Source: Kiritimatiellia bacterium (lineage in GTDB: Bacteria; Verrucomicrobiota; Kiritimatiellia; UBA8416; YA12-FULL-48-11). Taken from it: 64,000 nt of DNA. The DNA lies in assembly GCA_028716365.1 (NCBI GenBank), contig JAQUPZ010000014.1, positions 1-64,000 on the forward strand. The letters run 5' to 3'. Position 1 is the stretch's first letter. Every line of letters begins with the position of its first letter. The position numbers and the translations under genes were made by a program. This document shows, piece after piece, positions 42,327 through 51,640 of this stretch. A model generated the notes under the pieces. It was not told the DNA's origin. It saw only the letters and a program-made list of their open reading frames with translations, and made no database searches.

Positions 42327-43352
42327 TTAAAAATCAATATACCAGTCGCCATCGACTGCAACCCATTTATTTGCCTCAAGATCACGCCACTGGTTAATAA
42401 CCCACAGTCGTGGAACGAGAATAGCTGACAAACCGTCTTCCTCAAGTTTTACGGAATCCACGCCCAATTTTACATGCGGATCGGTTGTTGCCCCAATAAA
42501 AACAAAAGAAAATACTGTCATTAATCCCGCTTTGACTGTCGGAGCACCTGATTCTTTAACAATTTTAGGATTCACATAATCAGATGCCTTGGCAAAATCC
42601 TGTTTAATAATACATTTACACAATTCATCAAATCTCTTACGAATACGTTTCTCGACATTACCAGTATATTTCTTTTTAGATGACGTATCAGACTTTTTTA
42701 CCACCATTTTCCCAGCCACCTGTTCTGGTTCCTTTTCTTTGGGTTTTTCAACTGATTTTTCCGGTTCCTTCGGTACGTCTTTCCCCTTGGTCTCGGCATC
42801 GGCAAGAAGGAAACCGGCAGACGTAACTTCTGCCCGTTGTTTCACAGCCTCACGCGCATTCTTAATTTCCATCGCACCATTGATGTCATTCTTTCGCGTT
42901 AATACCTCCTGAAGTGAACTCATGGATTTATCATATCCCTGCGCTAACGCCATTATTTTGCGAGCTTTATCAAGCGACAATTTTTCCACCGATTTGATAT
43001 ATCCATTCTGGAGCACAAGAAGATCCGGAACATCAAGTGATAGATTTGATTTCTCGATTTTATTCTCGGCCCTGAATCTTTCAATCTCCTTTCCTGTTGC
43101 AAGAAGAGCTTCCAGATTACCGGCTTCCTGCATTTTCTTCTGAAGCACCTTCATTGCCTGAATATGGCTTTCCTGTATGGCACTCATATCCGTAAACTCG
43201 GCATAATTGATTTTCCTTAACTCTATTTCGTAAGTGGTCCTGAATTTTGCAACATCAGGATTAGAACGAGACTTATCGGCAGCAAAGAGATATGGAGAAA
43301 TAAACCAGGACAAAAGGAAAATACACACAACAATATTTAATGTTTTTTTCAT
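42327..43352 (-). CDS. Secreted helical-repeat protein, tandem paralog B (shortened)
   Basis: 341 residues from ATG 43352 (ATG 43358 possible), signal peptide ending LFAAD. It aligns with paralog A from the signal peptide to WYIDF, near the end of the C-terminal domain, where a TAA (42329-42327) stops translation. Downstream bases 42326-42204 keep the same frame and still resemble the last residues of paralog A (for example RSIKEKR against RAIREKR) before a second TAA. It lies 28 bases downstream of argS, on the same strand. Confidence 0.78.
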   Translation of the reverse strand: MKKTLNIVVCIFLLSWFISPYLFAADKSRSNPDVAKFRTTYEIELRKINYAEFTDMSAIQESHIQAMKVLQKKMQEAGNLEALLATGKEIERFRAENKIEKSNLSLDVPDLLVLQNGYIKSVEKLSLDKARKIMALAQGYDKSMSSLQEVLTRKNDINGAMEIKNAREAVKQRAEVTSAGFLLADAETKGKDVPKEPEKSVEKPKEKEPEQVAGKMVVKKSDTSSKKKYTGNVEKRIRKRFDELCKCIIKQDFAKASDYVNPKIVKESGAPTVKAGLMTVFSFVFIGATTDPHVKLGVDSVKLEEDGLSAILVPRLWVINQWRDLEANKWVAVDGDWYIDF

Positions 43353-43380
43353 GTGCATTTCATAATTGAAAGATATTATC

Positions 43381-45120
43381 CTATATTCTCTCAGGCGTAT
43401 CAATACTAAGCAAATTCAGACCGGTTCGCAAGACTTTAGCCACAATACTGCAAAGACGTACCCGACTTTCACGTATCCCCTCTTCCGCTTTCAGAAACGG
43501 TACATTCTGGTAGAAAGTACTGTAAATCTGTGCCAGATCATATAAATAATCAGCCAATGTACTTGGCTTGTAGGTCTCTGCCGCCCTGAGCACTATATCG
43601 GGCAAACGCACAAGAATCAGGGCCAGGGTCCGTTCAATGGGTTCAGCCAACTTGAGTGGAAAATTATCAGGATTTGTACTGGGATATTTTTCAATATATT
43701 TATCAAGCACACTGGCTATTCTGGCATATGCATATTGAAGATAAGGGCCGGAATTGCCATCAAGTGCCAATGCCTTTTCCCAGGTAAAAGTCACTGTAGT
43801 CTGTGGATTCTGGCTTAAATCAGCATACTTCACCGCGCCAATCCCCACGGCACGTGCAACTTCCTTCTGTTGTTCAGGCTTCATCTCTGGACTTGTCTTT
43901 TGAACAATGCTTAGAGCCCTTTGTTCTGCCTCATCCAGTAACCTCTCTAGTTTTATCACATTGCCTTCCCTCGTGGAAAAAGTGCCTTCAGGAAGACGCA
44001 TAAGCCCGAACCAGACATGATCAAAACGCGTCCGGTAACCAAGCTTTCGGGCAATGGCAAAGAACTGTCTGAAATGAAGTTGCTGGCGTTCGTCTGTCAC
44101 ATACACAATTTTATCAGGTTCAAATTCATTCACGCGGCTTGCAATAGTTGCAAGATCAGATGTGGCATAATTAAAAGCACCGTCGCTTTTCCTGACAATA
44201 CACACAGGTAGTTTCTCATCGTCCAGGAACACAACCGTCGCACCCTCACTTTCCCGGGCCAACCCCCTCCCCTCAAGAAGTTCAACCATGGCCTTGAGCT
44301 TGTCATTGTAATAACTCTCACCACGTATCAGATCAAATGAGACCCCCAGCCTTTTATAGATTCGCTGGAATTCCTCCAGACTTAAATCAACAAATTCCTT
44401 CCAGAGTTTACGGTTCTCCGGATCACCAGACTGAAGTTTCACGAGTTCCTGCCTGCACTGAGCAAGCCAGCTCTCATCTTCTTTCGTCTTTCCATAACTT
44501 TTGACATAAAGACGCTCAAGCTCTTCTACCGGCGATTCCTCCAAAGCTTTCTTATCGGCAAAATGGCGGTAACCCATTATCAGTATTCCAAATTGAGTAC
44601 CCCAATCGCCGATGTGGTTATCCGAAATGACGCGATACCCGAGGAACCTGTGCATGCGATCAATCGCACTGCCTATGATCGTTGATCGAATGTGTCCAAT
44701 ATGCATAGGCTTGGCAACATTTGGGCTGGAATAATCAATGACCACTGTATGACCGTTACCAACCTGCGGTACTCCAAGGTGCGTATCTTCCGCCATGATA
44801 CAAAGATAGTTCGCGAGCCAGTCGGTTTTGAGGAATATATTGATAAAACCAGGTCCGGCAATCTCAACGCGATCCAGGGCTGGATGCAATACTGCACCCT
44901 TGCTGAAAGATTCGGCAATTGCCCTCGGTGGTTTCTTAAGGATCTTAGCAAGCGCCATTGCATCATTACACTGGTAGTCCCCGAATTCAGGATTCGAAGT
45001 GGTAACAACACCAGTAGATGGGATTTCTACATTCGCATCGTTGAATAAGCGTTTAAATTCTGCATTCACCCATTGCGAAAGGATATCACTTACAAGAATC
45101 ATTTTTTCGTTCTTTTGCAT
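43381..45120 (-). CDS. argS: Arginyl-tRNA synthetase
   Basis: 579 residues, class I: N-terminal additional domain (about 1-110), HIGH as KPMHIGHIRST (H140-H143), and the catalytic core continuing with FGLMRLPEGTFSTREGNVIKLERLLDEA in the KMSK region, which is atypical as is common for ArgRS. C-terminal helical anticodon-binding domain (about 440-579). Charges tRNA-Arg. No clear ribosome binding site at either ATG 45120 or 45102. Confidence 0.95.
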   Translation of the reverse strand: MQKNEKMILVSDILSQWVNAEFKRLFNDANVEIPSTGVVTTSNPEFGDYQCNDAMALAKILKKPPRAIAESFSKGAVLHPALDRVEIAGPGFINIFLKTDWLANYLCIMAEDTHLGVPQVGNGHTVVIDYSSPNVAKPMHIGHIRSTIIGSAIDRMHRFLGYRVISDNHIGDWGTQFGILIMGYRHFADKKALEESPVEELERLYVKSYGKTKEDESWLAQCRQELVKLQSGDPENRKLWKEFVDLSLEEFQRIYKRLGVSFDLIRGESYYNDKLKAMVELLEGRGLARESEGATVVFLDDEKLPVCIVRKSDGAFNYATSDLATIASRVNEFEPDKIVYVTDERQQLHFRQFFAIARKLGYRTRFDHVWFGLMRLPEGTFSTREGNVIKLERLLDEAEQRALSIVQKTSPEMKPEQQKEVARAVGIGAVKYADLSQNPQTTVTFTWEKALALDGNSGPYLQYAYARIASVLDKYIEKYPSTNPDNFPLKLAEPIERTLALILVRLPDIVLRAAETYKPSTLADYLYDLAQIYSTFYQNVPFLKAEEGIRESRVRLCSIVAKVLRTGLNLLSIDTPERI

Positions 45121-45254
45121 ATAACATGATATATCGAATCAACATCACGCAAACAAGGGCGATTTTCAGCCAATCGCTATGAATTTGACTTGTATTGGGA
45201 ACAATCGCCCGTAAGATACGAAACCAACAATTTCCAGCGGAGAAAGTTAATAAT

Positions 45255-46247
45255 ATGAATGAGGGAAATACTGGCGGAATACCGGAATTTCGGTTCAGCA
45301 GCGAGAAAAACGACAGCCAATCGGCAGTAACGAACTCTTCAAATACCACTGGTACCGGCAAAGCCTTAAGCAATACAAGTTCTGTAATAACCGATAAAAC
45401 ATCAGTTTTTCAAAAAATCACCGCTTTCCTTAAGATCGTGAAATTTGATGCGATGTTTTTCGTTAAACTTTTTGACCGGTATATTGCGTGGACCAGGAAA
45501 ATACTTACACCAGAATTATTCGAAACCATTTCTGCCTGGTTCATCAAGTTAGGACACGTTATGCTTGTTTTGATTTCTGCGTTTTCCCTGCTTTTCTGGG
45601 TAGTTGCCGCCATTAAAGAATCAAAGGGAATGTATCTTCTTTTTGGCATTGGTTATTCATTACTTTTTCTCGTACTCCAGTATACTGCGCATAAATTTCT
45701 CAATGCCGGCAAAGCTCTTGTCCTGGCATCTCAAAGTCGTCTGGCTTCCGCGGCATTTCTTGATTGTCTGGCTCTTCTTTCAGAAATTGCAGGAATTACA
45801 ATTTTTATCAGATACCTGGCCTATGAACAGTGGAATTATTTCTGGATCGGATTGGGCCTTTGGTTCATATGTGATTTGATTGCATACGTGGCGCTGAATC
45901 CATCCATGGCAAACGTAATTATCGCGGATGATGCTGCACCAGGCGAAGAGGCAATTGGCATTATTTCTTTTTTCATAAAAGCCTTTATGCGTATTGTCCC
46001 TATCGCATTCGGCACTGGCATAACGCTGGGCTTCCTTTCTTTGCTTGGTGGAACTTTTGCCTTGATCAAGAGCGGCGGAAATGAATTCGCGGGGCAATCA
46101 TCTCTTGATCATGCGATCCTATATGCTTGCCTGCCGTTCATTAGTTATGCAATTTTCACCATTTACCATCTCACAATAGATATTCTGCGGGCTATTCTTG
46201 TTATTCCGGGAAAGCTCGATAAGATAATGAATAAAAGTGGAGAATAG
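45255..46247 (+). CDS. Integral membrane protein of unknown function
   Basis: 330 residues from ATG 45255. The first about 60 residues are polar and rich in Ser, Thr and Asn; then about six hydrophobic segments, about 110-150, 140-160, 180-205, 240-265 and 285-310. No family recognised. It is followed within 8 bases by the UDP-glucose dehydrogenase gene, so the pair are probably co-transcribed. Confidence 0.65.
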   Translation: MNEGNTGGIPEFRFSSEKNDSQSAVTNSSNTTGTGKALSNTSSVITDKTSVFQKITAFLKIVKFDAMFFVKLFDRYIAWTRKILTPELFETISAWFIKLGHVMLVLISAFSLLFWVVAAIKESKGMYLLFGIGYSLLFLVLQYTAHKFLNAGKALVLASQSRLASAAFLDCLALLSEIAGITIFIRYLAYEQWNYFWIGLGLWFICDLIAYVALNPSMANVIIADDAAPGEEAIGIISFFIKAFMRIVPIAFGTGITLGFLSLLGGTFALIKSGGNEFAGQSSLDHAILYACLPFISYAIFTIYHLTIDILRAILVIPGKLDKIMNKSGE

Positions 46248-46254
46248 AAGTATT

Positions 46255-47583
46255 ATGAAAATTACCATTGTTGGAACAGGTTATGTCGGTCTTGTAACAG
46301 GTGCCACGTTTTCTGAAATAGGCCATAACGTTATGTGTGTTGATAACGATGAATCAAAGGTTAAGAAATTAAAGCGGCTTGAAATGCCGATCTATGAAGA
46401 AGGTCTTGAAGACATGGTCAAACGCAACGTCAAGGCGGGCCGTCTCAGTTTTTCAACATCAATCAAAGAAGGAACAGAATTTGCCACCGTCATTTTCATC
46501 GCCGTCGGAACTCCCCCCGGCTACAAGGGCGAAGCCAACATGTCCTACGTGGAACGTGTCGGACGCGAAGTAGCCGAAAATATGAAATCATATCGTCTTC
46601 TGGTCGAAAAGAGCACTGTCATCGTCAACACCAATCAACAGCTCAAACGTACGATGAATAAATATCTTGAGGATGATATTCCTTTCGATGTCGCATCCAA
46701 CCCGGAATTTCTCCGTGAAGGAACAGCTATCAAGGATGCTTTTCACCCTGACCGTATTGTGGTTGGCGTTGAGAGTCCGCAAGGCGCAAAACTGCTGCGC
46801 GAAATATATGAACCCATAGTTACGAGCAGTAAATGCGAATACCTGGAAATGAACATCGCAAGTGCGGAACTGACGAAGCATGCCGCAAATTCATTCCTCG
46901 CGATGAAAATCTCCTTCATCAATGCCGTAAGCAGGATATGCGAAATGACCGGAGCGGACATAAAACAGGTAGCTCACGGTATCGGCCTGGATGAACGTAT
47001 CGGCAAAAGTTTCCTCTACGCCGGTGTCGGATATGGTGGCTCATGTTTTCCTAAAGATGTTGATGCATTTATCCGCATGGGTGACGAAGTCGGTTACAGT
47101 CTGAATATTTTAAAAGAAGTTCAGAAGATAAATATCAATCAACGCGAACACATGATGCGAAAACTCCAGCATGAACTGTGGGTACTTGAAGACAAGGTAA
47201 TCGCTGTTTTAGGTCTGGCATTCAAACCTGGAACTGATGACGTGAGGGAAGCGCCTTCCCTCTATTTCATTCCACAACTTCTGGAGCGAAAAGCTAAATT
47301 GAAGTTGTGGGATCCGATTGCCAGGGAAAAGTTTGATCAAATACATCCGGGGCTCTCTTACTTCAAAACCCCGCTGGAATGCTGCAAGGATGCTGATGCC
47401 GTTCTTATTCTCACAGAATGGCCGGAAGTCCGTAATCTGGACCTGAAGAAATTGAAGGATGTTCTGAAGGTACCGATCGTAATCGACGGCAGAAACGTTT
47501 TTGAGCCCGTCGAAATGGAAAAACGCGGATTTATCTACAAGTGTGTTGGACGCGAACCCGGCAAACCTATTGATAAAAAATGA
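46255..47583 (+). CDS. ugd: UDP-glucose 6-dehydrogenase family protein
   Basis: 442 residues: Rossmann motif MKITIVGTGYVGLVTGA at the start, substrate domain with VASNPEFLREGTAI, catalytic cysteine in GYGGSCFPKDVDA (C264), and a C-terminal domain with GLAFKPGTDDVREAPS. It oxidises UDP-glucose to UDP-glucuronate with two NAD+; GDP-mannose dehydrogenase is a related alternative. Supplies acidic sugars for surface polysaccharide. Confidence 0.9.
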   Translation: MKITIVGTGYVGLVTGATFSEIGHNVMCVDNDESKVKKLKRLEMPIYEEGLEDMVKRNVKAGRLSFSTSIKEGTEFATVIFIAVGTPPGYKGEANMSYVERVGREVAENMKSYRLLVEKSTVIVNTNQQLKRTMNKYLEDDIPFDVASNPEFLREGTAIKDAFHPDRIVVGVESPQGAKLLREIYEPIVTSSKCEYLEMNIASAELTKHAANSFLAMKISFINAVSRICEMTGADIKQVAHGIGLDERIGKSFLYAGVGYGGSCFPKDVDAFIRMGDEVGYSLNILKEVQKININQREHMMRKLQHELWVLEDKVIAVLGLAFKPGTDDVREAPSLYFIPQLLERKAKLKLWDPIAREKFDQIHPGLSYFKTPLECCKDADAVLILTEWPEVRNLDLKKLKDVLKVPIVIDGRNVFEPVEMEKRGFIYKCVGREPGKPIDKK

Positions 47584-47588
47584 AGCTC

Positions 47589-47683
47589 TGCGGGCTAAAG
47601 CCCGTAGTTTCTTCGCGGAATCCGGCGTAGCCCCGACTCTCCAAGAGGTCGGGGCATTCATCCCACGGACTCCAAGTCCGGGG
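47589..47683. repeat. Three consecutive stem-loops between ugd and tRNA-Met
   Basis: Hairpins at 47589-47606 (TGCGGGC-TAAA-GCCCGTA), 47631-47654 (CCCCGACTCT paired with AGAGGTCGGGG) and 47662-47683 (CCC-CGGACT-CCA-AGTCCG-GGG). The first is close enough to the ugd stop to act in termination, but a good T-run is lacking. The series looks like a dispersed palindromic (REP-like) element. Confidence 0.5.
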
Positions 47684-47795
47684 TCTCCTGCGAAGACGGA
47701 TGAACCGTGTCATTGGTTATATTCAAAACGACGCGATTCTGCTGATTCAAGTTGCATCCGTAAAGTTAATCGGGTAAAAGTGAAACGTTTTTCTC

Positions 47796-47872
47796 GGGCC
47801 CATAGCTCAGTTGGTCAGAGCAGGAGACTCATAATCTTCTGGTCGTAGGTTCGACTCCTACTGGGCCCACCA
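47796..47872 (+). tRNA. tRNA-Met (anticodon CAT)
   Basis: 77 nt with encoded CCA. Acceptor stem GGGCCCA/TGGGCCC, D-arm AGCTCAGTTGGTCAGAGC, anticodon CAT at 47830-47832 in loop CTCATAA, T-arm GTAGGTTCGACTCCTAC. The 1:72 pair is G-C, so not initiator-like; the overall sequence is like elongator tRNA-Met, though a tRNA-Ile(k2C) identity cannot be excluded by eye. Confidence 0.93.
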
Positions 47873-47956
47873 ATTTTGCCGACTAAGGCAAAATTGTCCC
47901 GCCGGAGCCATTTTGTGCGCAGCAATAAATGCGAAGGTGGACTTTCATCAAAAGTA

Positions 47957-48556
47957 CTACCCTACCCTTGGAAAATGTTTTGACACAACTCTATCAACAT
48001 TTCTCAGCCACTTCCCGCGTTGCGCGGGTGAACTCGTGACCATGACACCAAATGTAGCACGGTAAAACCTTCTTACTCCGCAAAGACCAAATATGCAGTT
48101 CTTCCAGAGGGTTTCAAGTGGATCGCCAAAAACCTTGATCTCACGTTGCCTTTTTGTATTGGAAGTATTGAAGACAATTGCAATCCTTGCCTTCAACAGG
48201 CCGACGGGGACACCTTCGCCACTATCACCATCCAGGAATTTATACGCAACACCGGCCCTTATAACCCTGTCTATCCATCCCTTGAGAATCGCTGGCGGTT
48301 GTCCCCACCAGTTTGGATGAACAATAATAATTCCATCAGCATCCCTGATTTCACGGCAATACTGTTTGATTACTCGCGGTAATTTGGCAAATTCCGGTAT
48401 CTCTTTTTCGTAAAGTATCGGATCGAATTTCTCAGCATACAGGTCATGAAATTTCACCCGATATCCGTTGCATCGCAATCTTTCAACCACCGTCATGGCG
48501 ATTGCGTGATTGAAACTCTTCTTTTCCGGATGTGCCAGTATTAGCGAAACATTCAC
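47957..48556 (-). CDS. NAD(P)H-dependent flavodoxin-like oxidoreductase
   Basis: 199 residues of the flavodoxin_2 (KefF/MdaB/NQO1-like) family: SLILAHPEKKSFNHAIA at the N-terminus for the FMN phosphate, IIIVHPNWWGQPPAILKGWIDRVIRAG, and a C-terminal GVRRFYRATFGVM. Likely an FMN/FAD quinone or electrophile reductase in the cytoplasm. It lies downstream of the glycosidase-like gene by 23 bases on the same strand, so it could be its co-transcribed neighbour. Confidence 0.85.
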   Translation of the reverse strand: MNVSLILAHPEKKSFNHAIAMTVVERLRCNGYRVKFHDLYAEKFDPILYEKEIPEFAKLPRVIKQYCREIRDADGIIIVHPNWWGQPPAILKGWIDRVIRAGVAYKFLDGDSGEGVPVGLLKARIAIVFNTSNTKRQREIKVFGDPLETLWKNCIFGLCGVRRFYRATFGVMVTSSPAQRGKWLRNVDRVVSKHFPRVG

Positions 48557-48579
48557 ACTTACGTCCTGCTTTAATTTAA

Positions 48580-51500
48580 TTATCGCTGGCTTGGTAATTG
48601 CCCCCAGACAATTACAGTTTGTCCAATGGCAGGCGCGGTCACCGGCCAGAACATTTTGCCGCCATCAGCCTTCTCCGCTTCAATATAATATTCAAAATCC
48701 TCCATCGCCGGAAGAAGCTTGGCCTGGTATACCGCCCTTCCAAGATGATTCAGGTCGAATTTCATATACTCGCCCTTCCCCATCACCCGGTAAAACAGCG
48801 CAGCACCTTTCATCGACTGTTTATCCAGAAGAATTATCTTAAACGTAATCCCCTCACCTTCGTAAATATGGGTTCTGACGGTTGGAACAATAATTCTTGC
48901 AGGTCCATCATAAGTTTTCCCCGGTTCAATAGTATCTGGAAGCTTTTCTCCAAAAGCTTCTGCCAGTTCTTTATCGTGTTCTGAAATGAACTGCTGGTTT
49001 TTGCGGTTATGGCGTTCCATGTTGTCAATTGTTCCCATTTCACCGGGTGTATCAACCGCAGCCACCTGCAGAGACAACATCTTCTCCCACCTCCTTGCCA
49101 TGTCTATTCGTAATGGAAGTATCTTTGAGGCCAGTTCTTTCTTTTTTCCTGTATTTTTTTCCTTCTTAATTTCCTCCATAGCCTTGTCCAACTCACCCCG
49201 CATACAACCAATTTCGCCCATCACGGCCATGCAACGGTATGTGTTCAGCCAATAGTCGAACCTCTCAAGATTTACAGCCCCAGCGACCTGGGATCGTAAT
49301 CCGGCAAACTCGTCGACAAAAACATATTTATTTTTTTCTTCAGTCCATGCAGTTTTATTTATCCTGATACCGCCCGGCCCGTGGATCCAGGTTGTTGTCT
49401 CGACAAGATTCGTGCCATCAATTTTCGCAAGTAGCTTTCCAGCCGATTCTGCAACTGAATCACCGAAACTGGCACGGGCAAAATCAACATAGAAATCCTC
49501 AACGGGCATGGTACGGTGTTTTTTGACATCGACCGGCGGCGCGCTTTTTTCGTCAGCCTCATAATCTTTATAAGCCTTGCCCCCGCAATTGATCTTGCGT
49601 GTGTAAGGTGCTGATGCAATCTGGTTGGCCGCATCTGTCTTTCCTTCAACCACAATTCCTGCAATACATGGATTTTCAACTTCCCTTATGAAATCAATGA
49701 ACAGGAAACCATTCGTCACAGCTATACCTTGATAAGTATAATCCAGCGCCTTGTTCTTCCCCGCTTTCGCAAATACATCCAGCTTATTGATTACTTGCTT
49801 GCCCTGGATTTTCGCCCCGAAAATCCGCTTACCAGCTTCACCGTAATGCGGTTCATTGAATTTCAAAGTTATATTGAAAATTCCGTTCGGAATTTCCAGA
49901 TTGTATCCATCCATACTGTAACGGACCGACTGGTAAACCTTGTCATCTTCAGTATCTTCTACCGGCGCAGTAAAGTGCGCAACACTTCCACCAATGGCCC
50001 CGATAACAGGCCCCTTCTTCTCTTCTTTACTGGGCACCACTGCAGTCTTGTCAAAATCTGCAGGTGTCCATGATTGATCCCACCCGGCAGCCGCTAATGC
50101 AGAAACATTCTGCGCCATTGCCTTCGCACGCCAGTGAATGCCGATTAAACCGGTACAACCAAGTCTCAGTGAATCGGCCGCATCATATCGCATACGCCCT
50201 ACCCATGGCTGTGGCGCAATCAGGTTCGGATCATTCTCCATCCAGGGGATTGACCACTTGGGACGACCTTCGATATTCGCAAAGCCAACCTCAACGGCGG
50301 CATGACCGACCTGGCGGCTTATACAACTCATCGGTACAGCCTTTGGGAGAACCTTATCCAAAGCTGCCCTGTCATGTTGTGGCCCCAACACCCATCCGCA
50401 AGTTGCCAGTGTAAATGGATTGCCGAGTGAAGCCAGCGCCTCCAAGGCCGACTGAATATCCTTCACCGTGGCTTCAAATTGTTCTGGTTTATTCCCACCC
50501 CATGTCCACCCTTCCGGAGTCCACAGCCAGTAATAATCAACCGGATATATTTTCGCGATCCGGGTAAACATTCCTTCATATACTTCTTTTACAACAGTCT
50601 GATCCGAAGGTTTTCCTCCTTCTTTTTCGATTTTCTCCCTTACAAGCTTCGGGATTGTCAGAGGGGTTTCGGTCCCAATGCAGGTTTTCACTCCCAGTTT
50701 TTTTGCGTAACCAAAAGCAGCTTTAAACATTTTCCCTGCTTTTTCAAAAAGCTCGTTACATTTTTCAGGGTCTTCAGGCTTGGGCATCATGCCTGCCATG
50801 ATTTCAGGGCCATAATCGTCACTCTCGAAGAGCTTATCAGCACCACCGGCGAATTCACCCGTCTTCATTGCCGCATAGCCCCAGGTACCGTTACTATCCG
50901 TATTTGCCCACTTGGATGGATAACTGAATTTCACTTTGTTTTTTGCATCCAAATCTTTTTTCATTCCGATCCAGACTGCAGGTTCGGGTCCGACACCACC
51001 TTCCGGATAACAATGAAGACCCATAAAATTCATCCGCATTTTTGCCAGTTGTGAAATATACGACATATAATCGTCCTTATTCCACCAGTCCGGCCCCTCC
51101 GGGAAATCATGGAATGGATTTATACCGCGTATGTTAAACAATGGTTTACCAGTCTCATTGACTTCAGGAACTGCCATTGGGATCTTCTTTTCAGGAATGA
51201 CATCGCCGTGGAGATAAAATCGAACCCCTATCTTCTCACATACGCGATAGGTACCATAGAGCATACCCACTGCATCTCCGCCGGTGATAACCAATGTCTT
51301 CTGCCCATCTTTGCCTGAAATCGTTTTAATCAAATATTGTTCCGGTTCCAGCGCTGCAACAGTCGCCTTCGTTGCATCGTCCCAAGCGTCTTTCACAATT
51401 GAATGATCCTTCTGGGCAACAATAATAACATCACCCGACTTCGGCATATCTTCAGCTGGAATCGGAACAGTCTTGCCCATGCGCAGATACATGTAACGTC

Positions 51501-51630
51501 GTATTTCAAGCGCAGCAATGTTTTCCAAAAAAGATGCCTTCTTCGGTATCACAATCGTAATTTCTGCCACCGCAGCAGAAATTAGCCCAGCCCAGCAAAC
51601 CACCAGCCATAGCAATTTCAATGATTTCAT
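48580..51630 (-). CDS. Large secreted glycosidase-like protein (alpha-glucuronidase-like N-terminus)
   Basis: 1016 residues from ATG 51630, which has GGAGG 6 bases upstream; earlier in-frame ATGs give an Arg-rich unlikely extension. Signal peptide to about residue 21 (AAVAE). Residues about 22-130 (ITIVIPKKASFLENIAALEIRRYMYLRMGK, GDAVGMLYGTYRVCEKIGVRFYLHGD) match the alpha-glucuronidase/DUF4838 N-terminal fold; a TIM-barrel-like region with DYYWLWTPEGWTWGG follows to about 520; then a malectin-like carbohydrate-binding region (about 560-720, INCGGKAYKDYEADE). Likely attacks a glucuronate-bearing or related glycan. Last of three genes after a UROD-fold gene and a sugar porter. Confidence 0.75.
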   Translation of the reverse strand: MKSLKLLWLVVCWAGLISAAVAEITIVIPKKASFLENIAALEIRRYMYLRMGKTVPIPAEDMPKSGDVIIVAQKDHSIVKDAWDDATKATVAALEPEQYLIKTISGKDGQKTLVITGGDAVGMLYGTYRVCEKIGVRFYLHGDVIPEKKIPMAVPEVNETGKPLFNIRGINPFHDFPEGPDWWNKDDYMSYISQLAKMRMNFMGLHCYPEGGVGPEPAVWIGMKKDLDAKNKVKFSYPSKWANTDSNGTWGYAAMKTGEFAGGADKLFESDDYGPEIMAGMMPKPEDPEKCNELFEKAGKMFKAAFGYAKKLGVKTCIGTETPLTIPKLVREKIEKEGGKPSDQTVVKEVYEGMFTRIAKIYPVDYYWLWTPEGWTWGGNKPEQFEATVKDIQSALEALASLGNPFTLATCGWVLGPQHDRAALDKVLPKAVPMSCISRQVGHAAVEVGFANIEGRPKWSIPWMENDPNLIAPQPWVGRMRYDAADSLRLGCTGLIGIHWRAKAMAQNVSALAAAGWDQSWTPADFDKTAVVPSKEEKKGPVIGAIGGSVAHFTAPVEDTEDDKVYQSVRYSMDGYNLEIPNGIFNITLKFNEPHYGEAGKRIFGAKIQGKQVINKLDVFAKAGKNKALDYTYQGIAVTNGFLFIDFIREVENPCIAGIVVEGKTDAANQIASAPYTRKINCGGKAYKDYEADEKSAPPVDVKKHRTMPVEDFYVDFARASFGDSVAESAGKLLAKIDGTNLVETTTWIHGPGGIRINKTAWTEEKNKYVFVDEFAGLRSQVAGAVNLERFDYWLNTYRCMAVMGEIGCMRGELDKAMEEIKKEKNTGKKKELASKILPLRIDMARRWEKMLSLQVAAVDTPGEMGTIDNMERHNRKNQQFISEHDKELAEAFGEKLPDTIEPGKTYDGPARIIVPTVRTHIYEGEGITFKIILLDKQSMKGAALFYRVMGKGEYMKFDLNHLGRAVYQAKLLPAMEDFEYYIEAEKADGGKMFWPVTAPAIGQTVIVWGQLPSQR

Positions 51631-51640
51631 ATTTCCCCTC

